In this document: positions 26,329 to 35,330 of the stretch, in pieces
How the letters are laid out: each line of letters begins with the position of its first letter
Position numbering within the stretch: position 1 is the stretch's first letter
Source of the DNA: Ralstonia thomasii
GTDB taxonomy: Bacteria > Pseudomonadota > Gammaproteobacteria > Burkholderiales > Burkholderiaceae
Assembly (NCBI RefSeq): GCF_958405895.1
Contig: NZ_CATZAR010000012.1
DNA: 64,000 nt
Direction: 5' to 3' (one strand)
Notes under the pieces: generated by a model
Told to the model about the DNA's origin: nothing
The model's database searches: none
What the model saw: the letters and a program-made list of their open reading frames with translations, nothing else
Position numbers and translations under genes: made by a program

Positions 26329-28731
26329 TCAGCGGTGCTCACCTTCGCGCTTCTCATCACCGCGATTGCCTTGCGGATGCGGCTGGGCCTCGTGGTGTTC
26401 CTGCCGAGGTGGTTGTGCCTGCTGCTGCTGCGGTTGTGGCGCACGAGCTTCAGGCGGACGCGGTTGAGGCTGCGGCTGTGGCGGGCGCATCTCAACGTGC
26501 GGTTGCGGTGCGGGACGCGGGGCTTCCATGTGCGGTTCCGGCCGGCGTTGTTCGGGCTCGGGGCGTGCGCGCATCTGCGGCGGTTCGTTGTGCTGGCGCT
26601 CCTGCATGGCCGGTGCCGGGTTACCGTTGAAGCGATTCGGCTCCTGGCCGCCGCGCTGCGGCTGAGGTTGTGGCGCTTGCGCGCCGGCTTGCGGCAGTTG
26701 CGGACGCGGTTCGAAGGCGCGGCGCTCGTCTCGCGGTGTACCGGGCGCGCCGTCGCGCAGCGGTGGACGTGTCGTCATGCCCGCCGGGCCTTGTGGCGCC
26801 TGTGTAGTCTGCGGTTGTCCCGGGCGGTCCTGCGGCGCGGCGGCACCCGGCAGCGGGCGTGGCCGGTTGATCGCGCCCGGGGCCATCAGACCCTGTGGAG
26901 CTGATCCAGGTTGGGCACCATGGGCCGTCTGCGCATTCTGCGGGTTTGGGGAGCCCATCAACCCTTGCGGCCCATTCGGACCGCGTTGTTCCGCCGGTCG
27001 GCCAAGCTCGTTACCGGCGCGTGAGGGCCCATTTGGTCCATTGGGCCCACTCGGCGCGGCGCGGGTCAACCGTAGACCCGCTGCCTGCGCAGCGGCTGGC
27101 GCGGTCGGCATTCCCGTATCGGCGTGGCCTCGCACTGGCGCAACGCGGGCGCTCACGTTGCCGCCCGTCCATGCCGGGCCAGCGCCCGGGAGCGCACCGC
27201 CTTGAGAGCGGAACCGTTCTGCCAATGCATCGTGTCCACCTGCCGGCGCGGCGGGTGCTCGTACTGCAATCGCCTGACGTGCAAACGCCTGCTGCGGCGG
27301 CAACTGGTGCGGCCCGCCGTTGGCCGCTGCACCCACCAGGCTGGCACGCAGCGGTGCCAGCGCCGGCGTCGACACAAACTGCGCATGCGCCATCTGCGCG
27401 CGCAATTGTTCCGGTCGCAGATGCGTCATGGCGGGACCGACCGGCTGGCCGTTGACGAAGGTCTTGGCTGGCACCGCCGTCAGTGCGGCTGGGTTGTTGG
27501 CATTGACATAGGTGACGCGGTTCACGTTGCGAACGTTGGTCACGTTGGTGGTGTTGTTGATGATGGTCTTGTTGACCGTGACGTTGTTCACCACCACCGT
27601 GCGGTTGATGTTCGTCACGTAGGTCGGGCTGGCCGCATACACCGGGCGATACGCCTCGCCCGGCGCCAGCGGGAACCATGCCACCCCCGGCGAGCCGATC
27701 GAGATGTTGATCCCCCAGCTCACTCCACCGCCGCCTCCGCCGCCCACGAAGCCGACGAGCGCTGGCGCATAGACCGGCCGCGGTACCACCGGTCCCGGCA
27801 CCCAGCACCACGTCGTGCCGACGTACGCCCAACGGCCGTAGTGGAAAGGCGCAAAGCCCCACGGCGCGTCGTCCACCCACGTCCAGCCCCAGGGCGCCAC
27901 CCAGGCCCAATGGCCCGTGCGATACGGTGCCCAGCCGACGGGCACGGCGCGCGGTACCCACACGGCGCCATAGCCGTCTTCTTCACGCCAGGTGCCGTTG
28001 TCGTCGAGGGCCTCGTAGCCGGTCATTTCGCGGCCGACGTAGCGGGCGGAGACCGAAGCGTCTTCGCGTGCATCGCGCGATTCGGCCCAGCGGTCGAAGG
28101 CGTCGCGACCTGGGTTGTCGGTGCCGCCGGCCTCGGCGAGGTCCGTGCCGCCGAAGCGGATTTGCTGACCTGCGCCCAGCGGCGTGGAGCGGTCATCGCC
28201 GTAGGCCGTGCCCTGACCGTGCCACACGGTGACGGTCGTGCTCGAACCATCGGGGGCGACGTCAAGACGGTATTCGCCCGGTGCCTGCGGCGTGAACGCC
28301 AGGTTGGGCGTATCGATCTCGATGGTCTGGTCGGCCGGCAGCGACCGCACGCGTACCGACAGCGCGCCTTGCGTGAGCTTCACCTGCGTGTTGCGGTCGT
28401 CCAGGTCGACGAGCGTGGCGCCGGTGTTCTGGCCCAGGCGCAACGCTGTGGAGCCGACGTGGAGCTCACTGTGGCTGCCTTGGTCGGACCACAGGCGGTC
28501 ACCCGTGGTGAGCGGGCGGTTGAGCGAGGCGCCGGCCCAATCATCGGAGCCGGCGGGCGCGAAGCTCACCGTGCCGGAAAAGTCCGACAGCCGCGCCACC
28601 CGTGAAGCCGGATCGGCTGCCATCGCGGCCTGCGCACCGCAGACCAGCAGCACGGCGGCAACACCTACCGCGCGCAACACATACGGCAGCCGTACACCGG
28701 AAAGGGGGGAACGACGGGAAACTTTGGACAT
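26329..28731 (-). CDS. FecR-domain / DUF6600-type exported protein with a long Pro/Gln-rich tail
   Basis: This 800-residue exported protein has a signal peptide near residues 20-39 (core VAAVLLVCGAQAAMA). A FecR-like domain occupies roughly residues 40-200 (ARLSDFSGTVSF, then repeated beta-strand patterns). A Trp/Tyr/Gly-rich block (residues ~250-310, GTWREEDGYGAVWVPRAVPV, GHWAWVAPWGWTWVDDAPWG) matches the DUF6600-type repeats. A short Gly run and an Asn/Val/Thr-rich stretch follow, then about 350 residues of Pro/Gln/Ala/Arg low complexity to the C terminus. No FecI/FecA genes adjoin. It is probably a periplasmic or surface protein; the role is unknown. Confidence 0.75.
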   Translation of the reverse strand: MSKVSRRSPLSGVRLPYVLRAVGVAAVLLVCGAQAAMAADPASRVARLSDFSGTVSFAPAGSDDWAGASLNRPLTTGDRLWSDQGSHSELHVGSTALRLGQNTGATLVDLDDRNTQVKLTQGALSVRVRSLPADQTIEIDTPNLAFTPQAPGEYRLDVAPDGSSTTVTVWHGQGTAYGDDRSTPLGAGQQIRFGGTDLAEAGGTDNPGRDAFDRWAESRDAREDASVSARYVGREMTGYEALDDNGTWREEDGYGAVWVPRAVPVGWAPYRTGHWAWVAPWGWTWVDDAPWGFAPFHYGRWAYVGTTWCWVPGPVVPRPVYAPALVGFVGGGGGGGVSWGINISIGSPGVAWFPLAPGEAYRPVYAASPTYVTNINRTVVVNNVTVNKTIINNTTNVTNVRNVNRVTYVNANNPAALTAVPAKTFVNGQPVGPAMTHLRPEQLRAQMAHAQFVSTPALAPLRASLVGAAANGGPHQLPPQQAFARQAIAVRAPAAPAGGHDALAERFRSQGGALPGAGPAWTGGNVSARVAPVRGHADTGMPTAPAAAQAAGLRLTRAAPSGPNGPNGPSRAGNELGRPAEQRGPNGPQGLMGSPNPQNAQTAHGAQPGSAPQGLMAPGAINRPRPLPGAAAPQDRPGQPQTTQAPQGPAGMTTRPPLRDGAPGTPRDERRAFEPRPQLPQAGAQAPQPQPQRGGQEPNRFNGNPAPAMQERQHNEPPQMRARPEPEQRRPEPHMEAPRPAPQPHVEMRPPQPQPQPRPPEARAPQPQQQQAQPPRQEHHEAQPHPQGNRGDEKREGEHR

Positions 28732-29342
28732 GATGAGCCCTCGTTTTTATAGCGGCCTGTGCCGCGTGGATGTCTCCATTTAACGCGGCAGGCGGCGAGG
28801 GGTCGACTTGCCTTTGTAAGAGCGTGTTTCGCGGTAGCAGGCAGCCCCCAGATGTATCGGCTGGATCCAAGGCACTTGCGAGAGGCGGGAAGCTGTCGGG
28901 CAGGCGCGCGAATTGCGCACACAAAAAAAAGCGCGCGGGCCGGGGAGCGCCGCGCGGACGGGAAATCCCTTCGAGGGGTCAATTCGAAAGGAGGGGGTAA
29001 CCTTGCACCGGGGTCTGCGTCCGTGGTCGTCGCCCTGGACGGGGATGGTCATCCGGCGCCTGATATGGCGCACAACAATTGGACACAAACGCTGAGGTGC
29101 GAAGGCATTGTGGGTGACGGGGTGGCCCCGAGGCGTAACAAAGTGTGTCGGATTGCAATCGAATGCAAGCGCGGTAAAAGCCGCCCTGTGTGAGTCCGAA
29201 AGCGCCTGAAGGGCCGGTTCGGGGAACGCCTGCTGCACCTGCACAGTCCCATCGTTTTGCCGCTGAGGCAGACGGGGCTTGGAAAACGGCGAACCAGCGG
29301 TGTGTGTCCTAGTCTGGGGTGTCGGGTTGATAGGAGGGAGGC
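28732..29342. other. 611-bp gap without a convincing gene
   Basis: Open frames on both strands in this stretch lack recognisable protein patterns. It should hold the promoter of the minus-strand FecR-like gene. The only structured element seen is a minus-strand terminator-like hairpin at 28923-28957, which would have no annotated gene upstream of it. Confidence 0.5.
28923..28957 (-). terminator. terminator-like GC hairpin with a U8 tract, minus strand
   Basis: On the minus strand GCGCGG and CCGCGC pair around an 11-nt loop and are followed by GCG-rich sequence and eight T. It has the form of an intrinsic terminator but no minus-strand gene precedes it, so it could end an unannotated small RNA, or be chance in GC-rich DNA. 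Confidence 0.4.
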
Positions 29343-30485
29343 ATGCACAGGCATGCGATGCACGATGTGTTGCAGAAGTCGGTGAGGGCGGGCGTTTTTG
29401 TTACCTTGATGGGGGCACTTGGCGGGTTGGGCAGCGCACAGGCCGGAACAGAAGCGGTCTTCGCTGCGCCTGCAGCACCCGCGAGTGCGCCGCCCGCCTC
29501 GGCACCTGTTGCTTCTGCGCCAACTGTCGCCCTTGCAAAAACGAAAGAGCAGCACGAGCGCCTGGCGGGTAGTTTCTGGCAGGGCACGGTGGGAAAGGGC
29601 GCCGACAGCCCAGGGTGGAACGTCTGGCTGAACGTGTACGACCCGCCACCCAGAGGGCAGGACGCGGACAAGGACCCGGTGGCCGACACGCTGACTGGCG
29701 ATGCCTACGACGACCGCCCCCAGGGCCGCACCTTCTGGACCATCGAAGGGCGCAACGTACCCGAGCGCCGCTTCGTGTGGCGCGAGCGCGCAGAAGCACT
29801 CGATGCGGCTGGCCAGCCCGTCGTGCGCGAGGGCGGCACGCTCTCCGGTGCGCTGTCGGCCGACGGCTCCACCGCCACCGGCACCTGGAGCGATGGTGGC
29901 CGCAGTCAACCCTTCACGCTCAAGCGCGTGGCGCGCTATCAGGAGTCCACGGGCGCTTCCGGCCAGGCCAAGCTGACCGAGCGCTATCCGGTGACGGGCG
30001 ATGCCGGCATCGACACGCTGATCCAATCGCTGCGCGTGCGCAAGTGCGATCAATTCGACAACGAATGCGTCATCCGCATCAGCGCCATCGGTTTGGGCGA
30101 CACCGTGAGCCTCTTGCGCATGGTCTGGGCCTACAGCGGCGGCGCGCACGGCAACTACAGCTTCACCGCCGGCAACTGGCGACGCGGTGCGCAGGGCTTC
30201 CAGCCGATCGCCTTGGCCGATGTGCTGAACCCCACATCCGCCTGCCTGCAGAGCTTCAATACGCAGATTGTCGATGCGCTCAAGCGCGAAGGCGCACCCG
30301 ATGCGCCGCGCGGCGCCCTCAAGGAGCGCGACCTGCGTAACGCCGCGTTTCCGTTTACGCTGCAAGGTGACCGCATCGTCGTGCACTACGGGCCGTATGA
30401 GGTCGGACCCTATTCGTCGGGCGCGTTCCGTGCTGCCGTGCGCATCGATGACCTGGGCGCCGCATGCAAGCGGCCCGCAACCTGA
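29343..30485 (+). CDS. exported DUF3298-type protein
   Basis: This 380-residue protein has an N-terminal hydrophobic signal region (AGVFVTLMGALGGLGSAQA) followed by an Ala/Pro/Ser-rich linker. The C-terminal part carries the DUF3298 (RsiV-like) pattern: TLQGDRIVVHYGPYEVGPYS near the end, with an aligned WAYSGGAHGNYSF upstream. AGGAGGG precedes the start. It is likely periplasmic or cell-envelope associated; some relatives bind lysozyme or peptidoglycan-active proteins, but that activity cannot be claimed here. It overlaps the region upstream of the CoA-binding gene, 20 bp away. Confidence 0.75.
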   Translation: MHRHAMHDVLQKSVRAGVFVTLMGALGGLGSAQAGTEAVFAAPAAPASAPPASAPVASAPTVALAKTKEQHERLAGSFWQGTVGKGADSPGWNVWLNVYDPPPRGQDADKDPVADTLTGDAYDDRPQGRTFWTIEGRNVPERRFVWRERAEALDAAGQPVVREGGTLSGALSADGSTATGTWSDGGRSQPFTLKRVARYQESTGASGQAKLTERYPVTGDAGIDTLIQSLRVRKCDQFDNECVIRISAIGLGDTVSLLRMVWAYSGGAHGNYSFTAGNWRRGAQGFQPIALADVLNPTSACLQSFNTQIVDALKREGAPDAPRGALKERDLRNAAFPFTLQGDRIVVHYGPYEVGPYSSGAFRAAVRIDDLGAACKRPAT

Positions 30486-30505
30486 TTCCATCTGCATCGT
30501 CAACC

Positions 30506-30970
30506 ATGTTGTCCGCCAATCCCTCCTACGCTGACGAGCAAGCCACCATGCGCCGGCTGCTGTCCGGCAAGACCATCGCCGTGGTCGGGCTGTCGCCGCG
30601 TCCCACGCGGCCCAGCTATGACGTGGCGCGCTATCTGCAGCAGGCCGGCTATCGCATCGTGCCCGTCAATCCGCAGCACGCGGGCGAAGACGTGCTCGGC
30701 GAGCCCTGCTACGCCACGCTCACCGAAGCTGCGACGACGCTTGCCGCCGCCGGCCAGCGCATCGATCTGGTCGATATCTTCCGGCGCTCAGAGCAGGTGC
30801 TGCCCGTCGTGCAGGAAGCCGTGATGCTGGGCGTGGGCGGCATCTGGGTGCAGCTCGGCATCGTGAATGACGAGGCGATGGCCGTGGCGCGCAACGCTGG
30901 CATTCCGGCCGTGCAAGACCGCTGCACGAAGATCGAACACTGGCGACTCGGCATCGGCGAGCAAAAATAA
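30506..30970 (+). CDS. CoA-binding domain protein (YccU-like)
   Basis: This 154-residue cytoplasmic protein consists of one Rossmann-like CoA_binding_2 domain. Motifs are KTIAVVGLSPRPTRPSYDVA near the N terminus, RIVPVNPQHAGEDVLGE, and VWVQLGI-type segment GGIWVQLGIVNDEAMAVA with the conserved C-terminal DRCTKIEH. Proteins of this family are widespread and their substrate is not firmly established. It lies 20 bp after the DUF3298 gene, suggesting an operon; the start at 30506 removes a 14-codon overlap with that gene. Confidence 0.85.
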   Translation: MLSANPSYADEQATMRRLLSGKTIAVVGLSPRPTRPSYDVARYLQQAGYRIVPVNPQHAGEDVLGEPCYATLTEAATTLAAAGQRIDLVDIFRRSEQVLPVVQEAVMLGVGGIWVQLGIVNDEAMAVARNAGIPAVQDRCTKIEHWRLGIGEQK

Positions 30971-31124
30971 ATGTCAGCCCCCAAGGCGCCCTGTGCGACG
31001 AACGCGACGGCGCCCCGGACTGACATTCCGCTGCCGCTCGCGCCGTGCGGCTTCCTGACGTATCGGAAGGTCCAAGCCAGCGCGACGCGCTACACTCGGG
31101 CGGTCGTCGCATCCCGCTTACGTC

Positions 31125-32072
31125 ATGGCCGTCGATCCGCAAATCCTGCAGTTCTACCAACGCCTTGCCGAACAGTTCGGCGCCCTGCCACTGCCCGAGG
31201 ACGCAGCCGCGCAGCGCGCGCGCTTCGAGGCGATTGCTGCGGTATCCGCCCGACCCGATCCCGACGGCGTTGAAGTTTCTGACTTGAGCGTGCCGCTTGC
31301 GGGCCGCACGCTCGACGCCATCGTCTTTCGTCCGAAAGGCGTGGCAACGCCGCGTTTGCTGGTGTGGTTTCACGGTGGCGGATGGGTGGTTGGCGCGCCG
31401 CGCACAACGCATCGCATGCTGGCCGCATTGATGGCGCAAGACACCGGCTGCGCCGTGATGAGCGTCGACTACCGCCTCGCGCCGGAGCATCCATTTCCCG
31501 TGCCGGCCGATGATGCCCGCGACGCGCTCGCGTACCTGGCCGAGCAGCGCGTGCACCTCGGCTTCGATCCGGACTTCCTGGCTGTGGGTGGCGACAGCGC
31601 CGGCGGCCATCTTGCGGTGCAGGCCGCGCAGGGTGCGCGCCCTGGCCTCGTCAATGCGCAGTTCCTGCTGTACCCCGTCACCACGCCGGCTTTTGGCAGC
31701 GAGAGCTACAACGCGTTTGCGCAAGGCCCCGGCCTCACGCGCGATGAAATGCGCTGGTACTGGGAGAAATACATCGGTGCAGACGCCCTCGCCAAGCCCC
31801 TCGCCGAGCAAGACCCCCGCATCTTCCTGATGGCGCGCACGCCGGCAACTACGCCGCCCGATACCGTCGTCATCGTGGCGGCGCACGACGTGCTGCGCGA
31901 CGATGGCCTGCAATACGCCGACTACCTCGTGCAGCACGGCGCGCAGGTCATCACCATCGAAGCCTCGGGCATGACGCACGCCTTTGCGCGCATCCAGTTC
32001 GAGGCCGAGCGTGCACGTGAATGGATGCGCCGCGCGGCGCACGCATTCGTCGGGATGATCAGCGGGGAATAA
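31125..32072 (+). CDS. alpha/beta hydrolase, HSL-type esterase/lipase
   Basis: This 315-residue carboxylesterase of the hormone-sensitive-lipase class has the oxyanion-hole motif HGGGW at residues 83-87, the nucleophile Ser158 in GGDSAGG, the acid in AHDVLRDDG and the catalytic His in MTHAF. It has no signal peptide, so it is probably cytoplasmic, hydrolysing short acyl esters; the natural substrate is unknown. It is not clearly part of an operon: 154 bp separate it from the CoA-binding gene. Confidence 0.9.
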   Translation: MAVDPQILQFYQRLAEQFGALPLPEDAAAQRARFEAIAAVSARPDPDGVEVSDLSVPLAGRTLDAIVFRPKGVATPRLLVWFHGGGWVVGAPRTTHRMLAALMAQDTGCAVMSVDYRLAPEHPFPVPADDARDALAYLAEQRVHLGFDPDFLAVGGDSAGGHLAVQAAQGARPGLVNAQFLLYPVTTPAFGSESYNAFAQGPGLTRDEMRWYWEKYIGADALAKPLAEQDPRIFLMARTPATTPPDTVVIVAAHDVLRDDGLQYADYLVQHGAQVITIEASGMTHAFARIQFEAERAREWMRRAAHAFVGMISGE

Positions 32073-32086
32073 GTGAGGGGCAGGGC

Positions 32087-32290
32087 CTAACGCGTCGGCG
32101 TGCGGCGCTGGCGGAACGCGGCACGCACGCGGCGTGTGACAAACAGCGAGAGATAGTCCTGCACGCTGGCATCTGCCGCCAACGCGCGCATCGTCTGCAT
32201 GTACTGCTCGCGGACGAGATCGGCCGGTGCGCCGGTGTCCTGTGCGATCTGCTGGATCTGCTCGTCCTGGTCTGCGATGGGGGTACCCAT
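32087..32290 (-). CDS. DUF3562 family small protein
   Basis: This 67-residue protein starts MGTPIADQDEQIQQIAQDTG and ends in a basic segment (TRRVRAAFRQRRTPTR), matching the DUF3562 pattern of short, mostly helical proteins of unknown role. GGAAGG precedes the start at 32290; an upstream frame to 32422 has no family similarity. It converges with the esterase gene 14 bp away. Confidence 0.7.
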   Translation of the reverse strand: MGTPIADQDEQIQQIAQDTGAPADLVREQYMQTMRALAADASVQDYLSLFVTRRVRAAFRQRRTPTR

Positions 32291-32432
32291 GTGTCCTTCC
32301 CGTCGTTGCTTTGGCAGTGACGCGCGGGGCTGACTTGCGCGGCGAGTGATCACTATAGGAAACGCGCCGGAACAATCCAGCCTTGTTGCAAAGCTTTCAG
32401 CGGGCAGCCTGTGCGGCATCAAACCGGTGCTG

Positions 32433-32459
32433 TTGCCGGTGCAAACACTGCACCGGCAA
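32433..32459 (-). terminator. hairpin after the PstS-like gene
   Basis: TTGCCGGTGCA and TGCACCGGCAA form a perfect 11-bp stem with a 5-nt loop, 4 bp beyond the stop codon of the minus-strand PstS-like gene. No clear U-tract follows. Confidence 0.55.
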
Positions 32460-32462
32460 GGA

Positions 32463-33524
32463 TCATTTCCCCCAGTTCGCGGGCATGCTCTGCAGACCGA
32501 TGGCAGCGCCCGATACGTCCGTCACGCGGGCCAGTTCACGATACGCAATGGCCTGCACGCGTTCGGGCAGCGGCACGAACTTCGCACGCGCGGCCAGTTC
32601 GTCGCCGTGGAAGTAACCCCACGTCAGGAACTTCAGCGCGGCCAGCGTGCGCGCGCCCGATGCGCTGACCACCGGCACGACGATGAAGGTGCCCATAGTG
32701 ATCGGCCACGTTTCCGCGCCCGGCAGATTGACCAGCGGCGCGGTGAAATCGCCCTTGCGGTTCCATGCGCTTTGCGTGACGGCTTCGCGGAAACCGCTCA
32801 CCTGCGCGCTGACGAAGCGGCCCGCGACGTTGCGCAGTTGCACGCCGCTCAGGTCGTTGTCGAGGATGTAGTTGTAATCGACATAACCGATGGCGCCGGA
32901 CGTGGCCTGCACGGCTTTGACCACATCGCCGCTGCCCTTGGCCGCTGTGAAGCCTGCGGGCCAGTTGATGGTCGACTTCGTGCCGTACGTGCTTTTCCAT
33001 TCGGCGCTGACGGCGCTCAGGTAATCGGTGAAGTGGTACGTCGTGCCCGAACCATCGGCGCGCACGACCGGATGGATCTTCAGCTTGGGTAGCGTCACAC
33101 CCGGGTTCAGCGCGCGCAACTCCGGCGCATCCCAGCTCTCGACCTTGCCAAGGAAGATCTGCGCCAGCAGTTCGCCCGTCAATTTGAGCTGACCGCGCGG
33201 TACCCCTGGCACGTTCACAAACGGCACCGCACCCGTCACCACCGACGGCACGCAGACGAGGCCCGCCTTGGCAGCCTCCGCGCTGGAGAGCGGCACGTCG
33301 GACGCACCAAAATCCACGGCGCCTGCGCGAATGCGCTTCAGGCCTTCTCCCGAGCCCACCGCGTCATAGCTGAGCGTAACGCCGGATGACGCGGCATACC
33401 CCGCCGCCCAGACGCGATAGACCGGTGCAGCGGCGGTCGAACCTGCCCCGCGCACCTCCGCGCGAGCGAGAACCGGCAAGCCCGCAGCCGCAACGGCCAG
33501 GGCGAGAACAACGTGCTTGAACAT
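32463..33524 (-). CDS. PstS-like periplasmic phosphate-binding protein
   Basis: This 353-residue exported protein has a signal peptide (VVLALAVAAAGLPVLARA) and the PstS pattern: RGAGSTAAAPVYRVWAAGY, the phosphate-contact segment YDAVGSGEGLKRI, DFGASDVPLS, and the anion-binding VRADGSGTTYHFTDY. No pstC, pstA or pstB is adjacent, so it may be a stand-alone phosphate-binding protein or work with a distant transporter. A lone CTGTCAC lies upstream on the coding strand, too weak to call a Pho box. The start at 33524 fits the signal peptide. Confidence 0.85.
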   Translation of the reverse strand: MFKHVVLALAVAAAGLPVLARAEVRGAGSTAAAPVYRVWAAGYAASSGVTLSYDAVGSGEGLKRIRAGAVDFGASDVPLSSAEAAKAGLVCVPSVVTGAVPFVNVPGVPRGQLKLTGELLAQIFLGKVESWDAPELRALNPGVTLPKLKIHPVVRADGSGTTYHFTDYLSAVSAEWKSTYGTKSTINWPAGFTAAKGSGDVVKAVQATSGAIGYVDYNYILDNDLSGVQLRNVAGRFVSAQVSGFREAVTQSAWNRKGDFTAPLVNLPGAETWPITMGTFIVVPVVSASGARTLAALKFLTWGYFHGDELAARAKFVPLPERVQAIAYRELARVTDVSGAAIGLQSMPANWGK

Positions 33525-33717
33525 GAGAAGACCTGCGGGGCTGCAGAAGACGCAAAGCATGCGATTGTAGCGACGCGCATGTGACAGCACGGCGTGTAGC
33601 CCTGATAGAGCCCATCTACAACATGGGGATCTGTTGTAAGACGTTCCGCAAACGTTGGGCGGAGTAGGGGGTGGGATCGGCGGTTTTGTTTAGGACCCGC
33701 CGCTCCCCGGCTACCGA

Positions 33718-34347
33718 TCAGGCGACGGTGCTGGCCGCGTCGGCCTTGATCAAGCCCTCGGCTTTCAACGCTGCCACCACCTGCGGCCGCGCACCCACCC
33801 GTGCCATATACGCCTGCACATGCGGATACGCGCCCATCGGCAGCGCCAGGAAGTTCGTCCAGTTCAGCACCGCAAACGCATAGGCGTCGGCCACGCTGTA
33901 GGTGTCGGCCAGGTAAGGCTGTTTGGCGAGGCGGGCGTCGAGTTCGGCAAAGCGCTTGGCGAGCTTGTCCTTGGCGCCCTGGCGCGTGGCCTCGGGTGTG
34001 TCCTTGTACCAGAGCGGGCCGAAGCCTTTGTGCAGCTCGGTGCTGACAAAGGTGAGCCATTCGATCACGGCCAGGCGGTGCGCGCTGCCGGGCTTGCCGA
34101 TCAGCGCCTGTGTCGGGTCGAGGTCGGCCACGTACTGCAGCAGCGCGGCAGCTTCGGTGTGGCGCGAGCCGTCGGCCAGCTCCAGCAGCGGCACGTAACC
34201 GCGCGGCGAGATCGTGTAGAAATCCGTGCCATCAGCGGTGAGGTGCTTGGCCAGGTCGACGGCGGTCAGGTCAAACTGCGCACCCACTTCGCGCAGGGCG
34301 ATATGGACGGCCAGCGAGCAGGCGCCGGCGGAGTAATAGAGCTTCAT
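33718..34347 (-). CDS. glutathione S-transferase, beta class
   Basis: This 209-residue cytosolic GST conjugates or reduces substrates with glutathione. The N-terminal thioredoxin-like domain opens MKLYYSAGACSLAVHIALRE, with Cys10 in the beta-class position, and GYVPLLELADG provides the cis-Pro glutathione contact. The helical C-terminal domain ends near AYMARVGARPQVVAAL. It is divergent from a LysR gene 100 bp away, a probable regulator. Confidence 0.9.
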   Translation of the reverse strand: MKLYYSAGACSLAVHIALREVGAQFDLTAVDLAKHLTADGTDFYTISPRGYVPLLELADGSRHTEAAALLQYVADLDPTQALIGKPGSAHRLAVIEWLTFVSTELHKGFGPLWYKDTPEATRQGAKDKLAKRFAELDARLAKQPYLADTYSVADAYAFAVLNWTNFLALPMGAYPHVQAYMARVGARPQVVAALKAEGLIKADAASTVA

Positions 34348-34447
34348 GGTCTGGGTCTCGTGAACAGGTTGGGAAAGCCGCCAACGGCGGCGGTGACGAC
34401 ACTGTAGGATTGCGTCAGTGCCAATGAAATAGGCAGAACAGCAAATC

Positions 34448-35329
34448 ATGCTTGCGCAAACGCAATACCGATTGAGCGCGGCAGACCTGGAGATCGTGCT
34501 GGCGATGGTGCGCACGGGCACGTTGGCGGCGGCTGGTGAACGGCTTGGGGTGGATGCGTCCACGGTGTTCCGGTCGTTGCAGCGCATCGAGCGCGGGCTG
34601 GGCGCCACGCTGTTTGCGCGCTCGCGCACGGGCTATCTGGCGGGCGACCTAGCGCACGCGCTGGCGGAGCAGGCCGAGCAGGTGGAGTCGGCACTGGAGG
34701 CCGCGCGATCGGCGGTACATGCCGTGCCGGACCAAGTGTCGGGCACGGTACGCATCACCACCACGGACACGATCCTGGTCGGCCTGGTCGCCCCCGCGTT
34801 GAAGGCGCTGCAAGCCCAGCATCCGAACCTCAACTACGACCTGCGTGTGAGCAACGAGCTGGCCAGCCTGACCCGGCGCGATGCCGATATTGCCGTGCGG
34901 GCCACGCGCCGTCCGCCGCAGCATCTGGTGGGCAAACACATCGGGCCGATTCGCGTGGGGTTATACGCGGGGCGCGCAAGCGGCATCACCTACGCCGATG
35001 TCGAAGCTGGCCGCACGCCGTGGCTCGCCATTGACGATGCAATTCCGGATCACCCGTCAGTCAGTTGGCGCAAACGGCATTTCCCCAAGGTCATGCCCAC
35101 GTACTTCGTCAACAGCTTGCAGATCGCGGCCGAGATGGTCGGCATGGGCATGGGCGTCGGGATCCTGCCCGTGGTGATGGCGCAGACGCGCAGCGATCTG
35201 GTGGCGCTGCGGGATCTGCAAGACGCCAATCAATCGGAGCTATGGCTGCTGACGCATCCGGAGTCGCGCCACCTGCGGCGGATCGCGGTGGTGTATGGCC
35301 ACTTGGCGCAGACGCTGCGTCTGCCGTAG
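34448..35329 (+). CDS. LysR-family transcriptional regulator
   Basis: This 293-residue regulator has an N-terminal helix-turn-helix (VRTGTLAAAGERLGVDASTVFRSLQRIERGLG region) and a substrate-binding domain beginning near GTVRITTTD. It is transcribed away from the GST gene, so GST is the likely target, with autoregulation from the shared 100-bp region. Its stop lies 1 bp from the stop of the converging sterol-desaturase-like gene. Confidence 0.88.
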   Translation: MLAQTQYRLSAADLEIVLAMVRTGTLAAAGERLGVDASTVFRSLQRIERGLGATLFARSRTGYLAGDLAHALAEQAEQVESALEAARSAVHAVPDQVSGTVRITTTDTILVGLVAPALKALQAQHPNLNYDLRVSNELASLTRRDADIAVRATRRPPQHLVGKHIGPIRVGLYAGRASGITYADVEAGRTPWLAIDDAIPDHPSVSWRKRHFPKVMPTYFVNSLQIAAEMVGMGMGVGILPVVMAQTRSDLVALRDLQDANQSELWLLTHPESRHLRRIAVVYGHLAQTLRLP

Positions 35330-35330
35330 T

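Noticed and set aside
28780..29244. 154-codon minus-strand frame in the long gap
   Set aside because: No recognisable domain, no ribosome site and an internal terminator-like hairpin; probably not a gene.
33538..33610. Possible Pho box upstream of the PstS-like gene
   Set aside because: Only one CTGTCAC half-site is seen; the second 7-mer does not match at the proper spacing.
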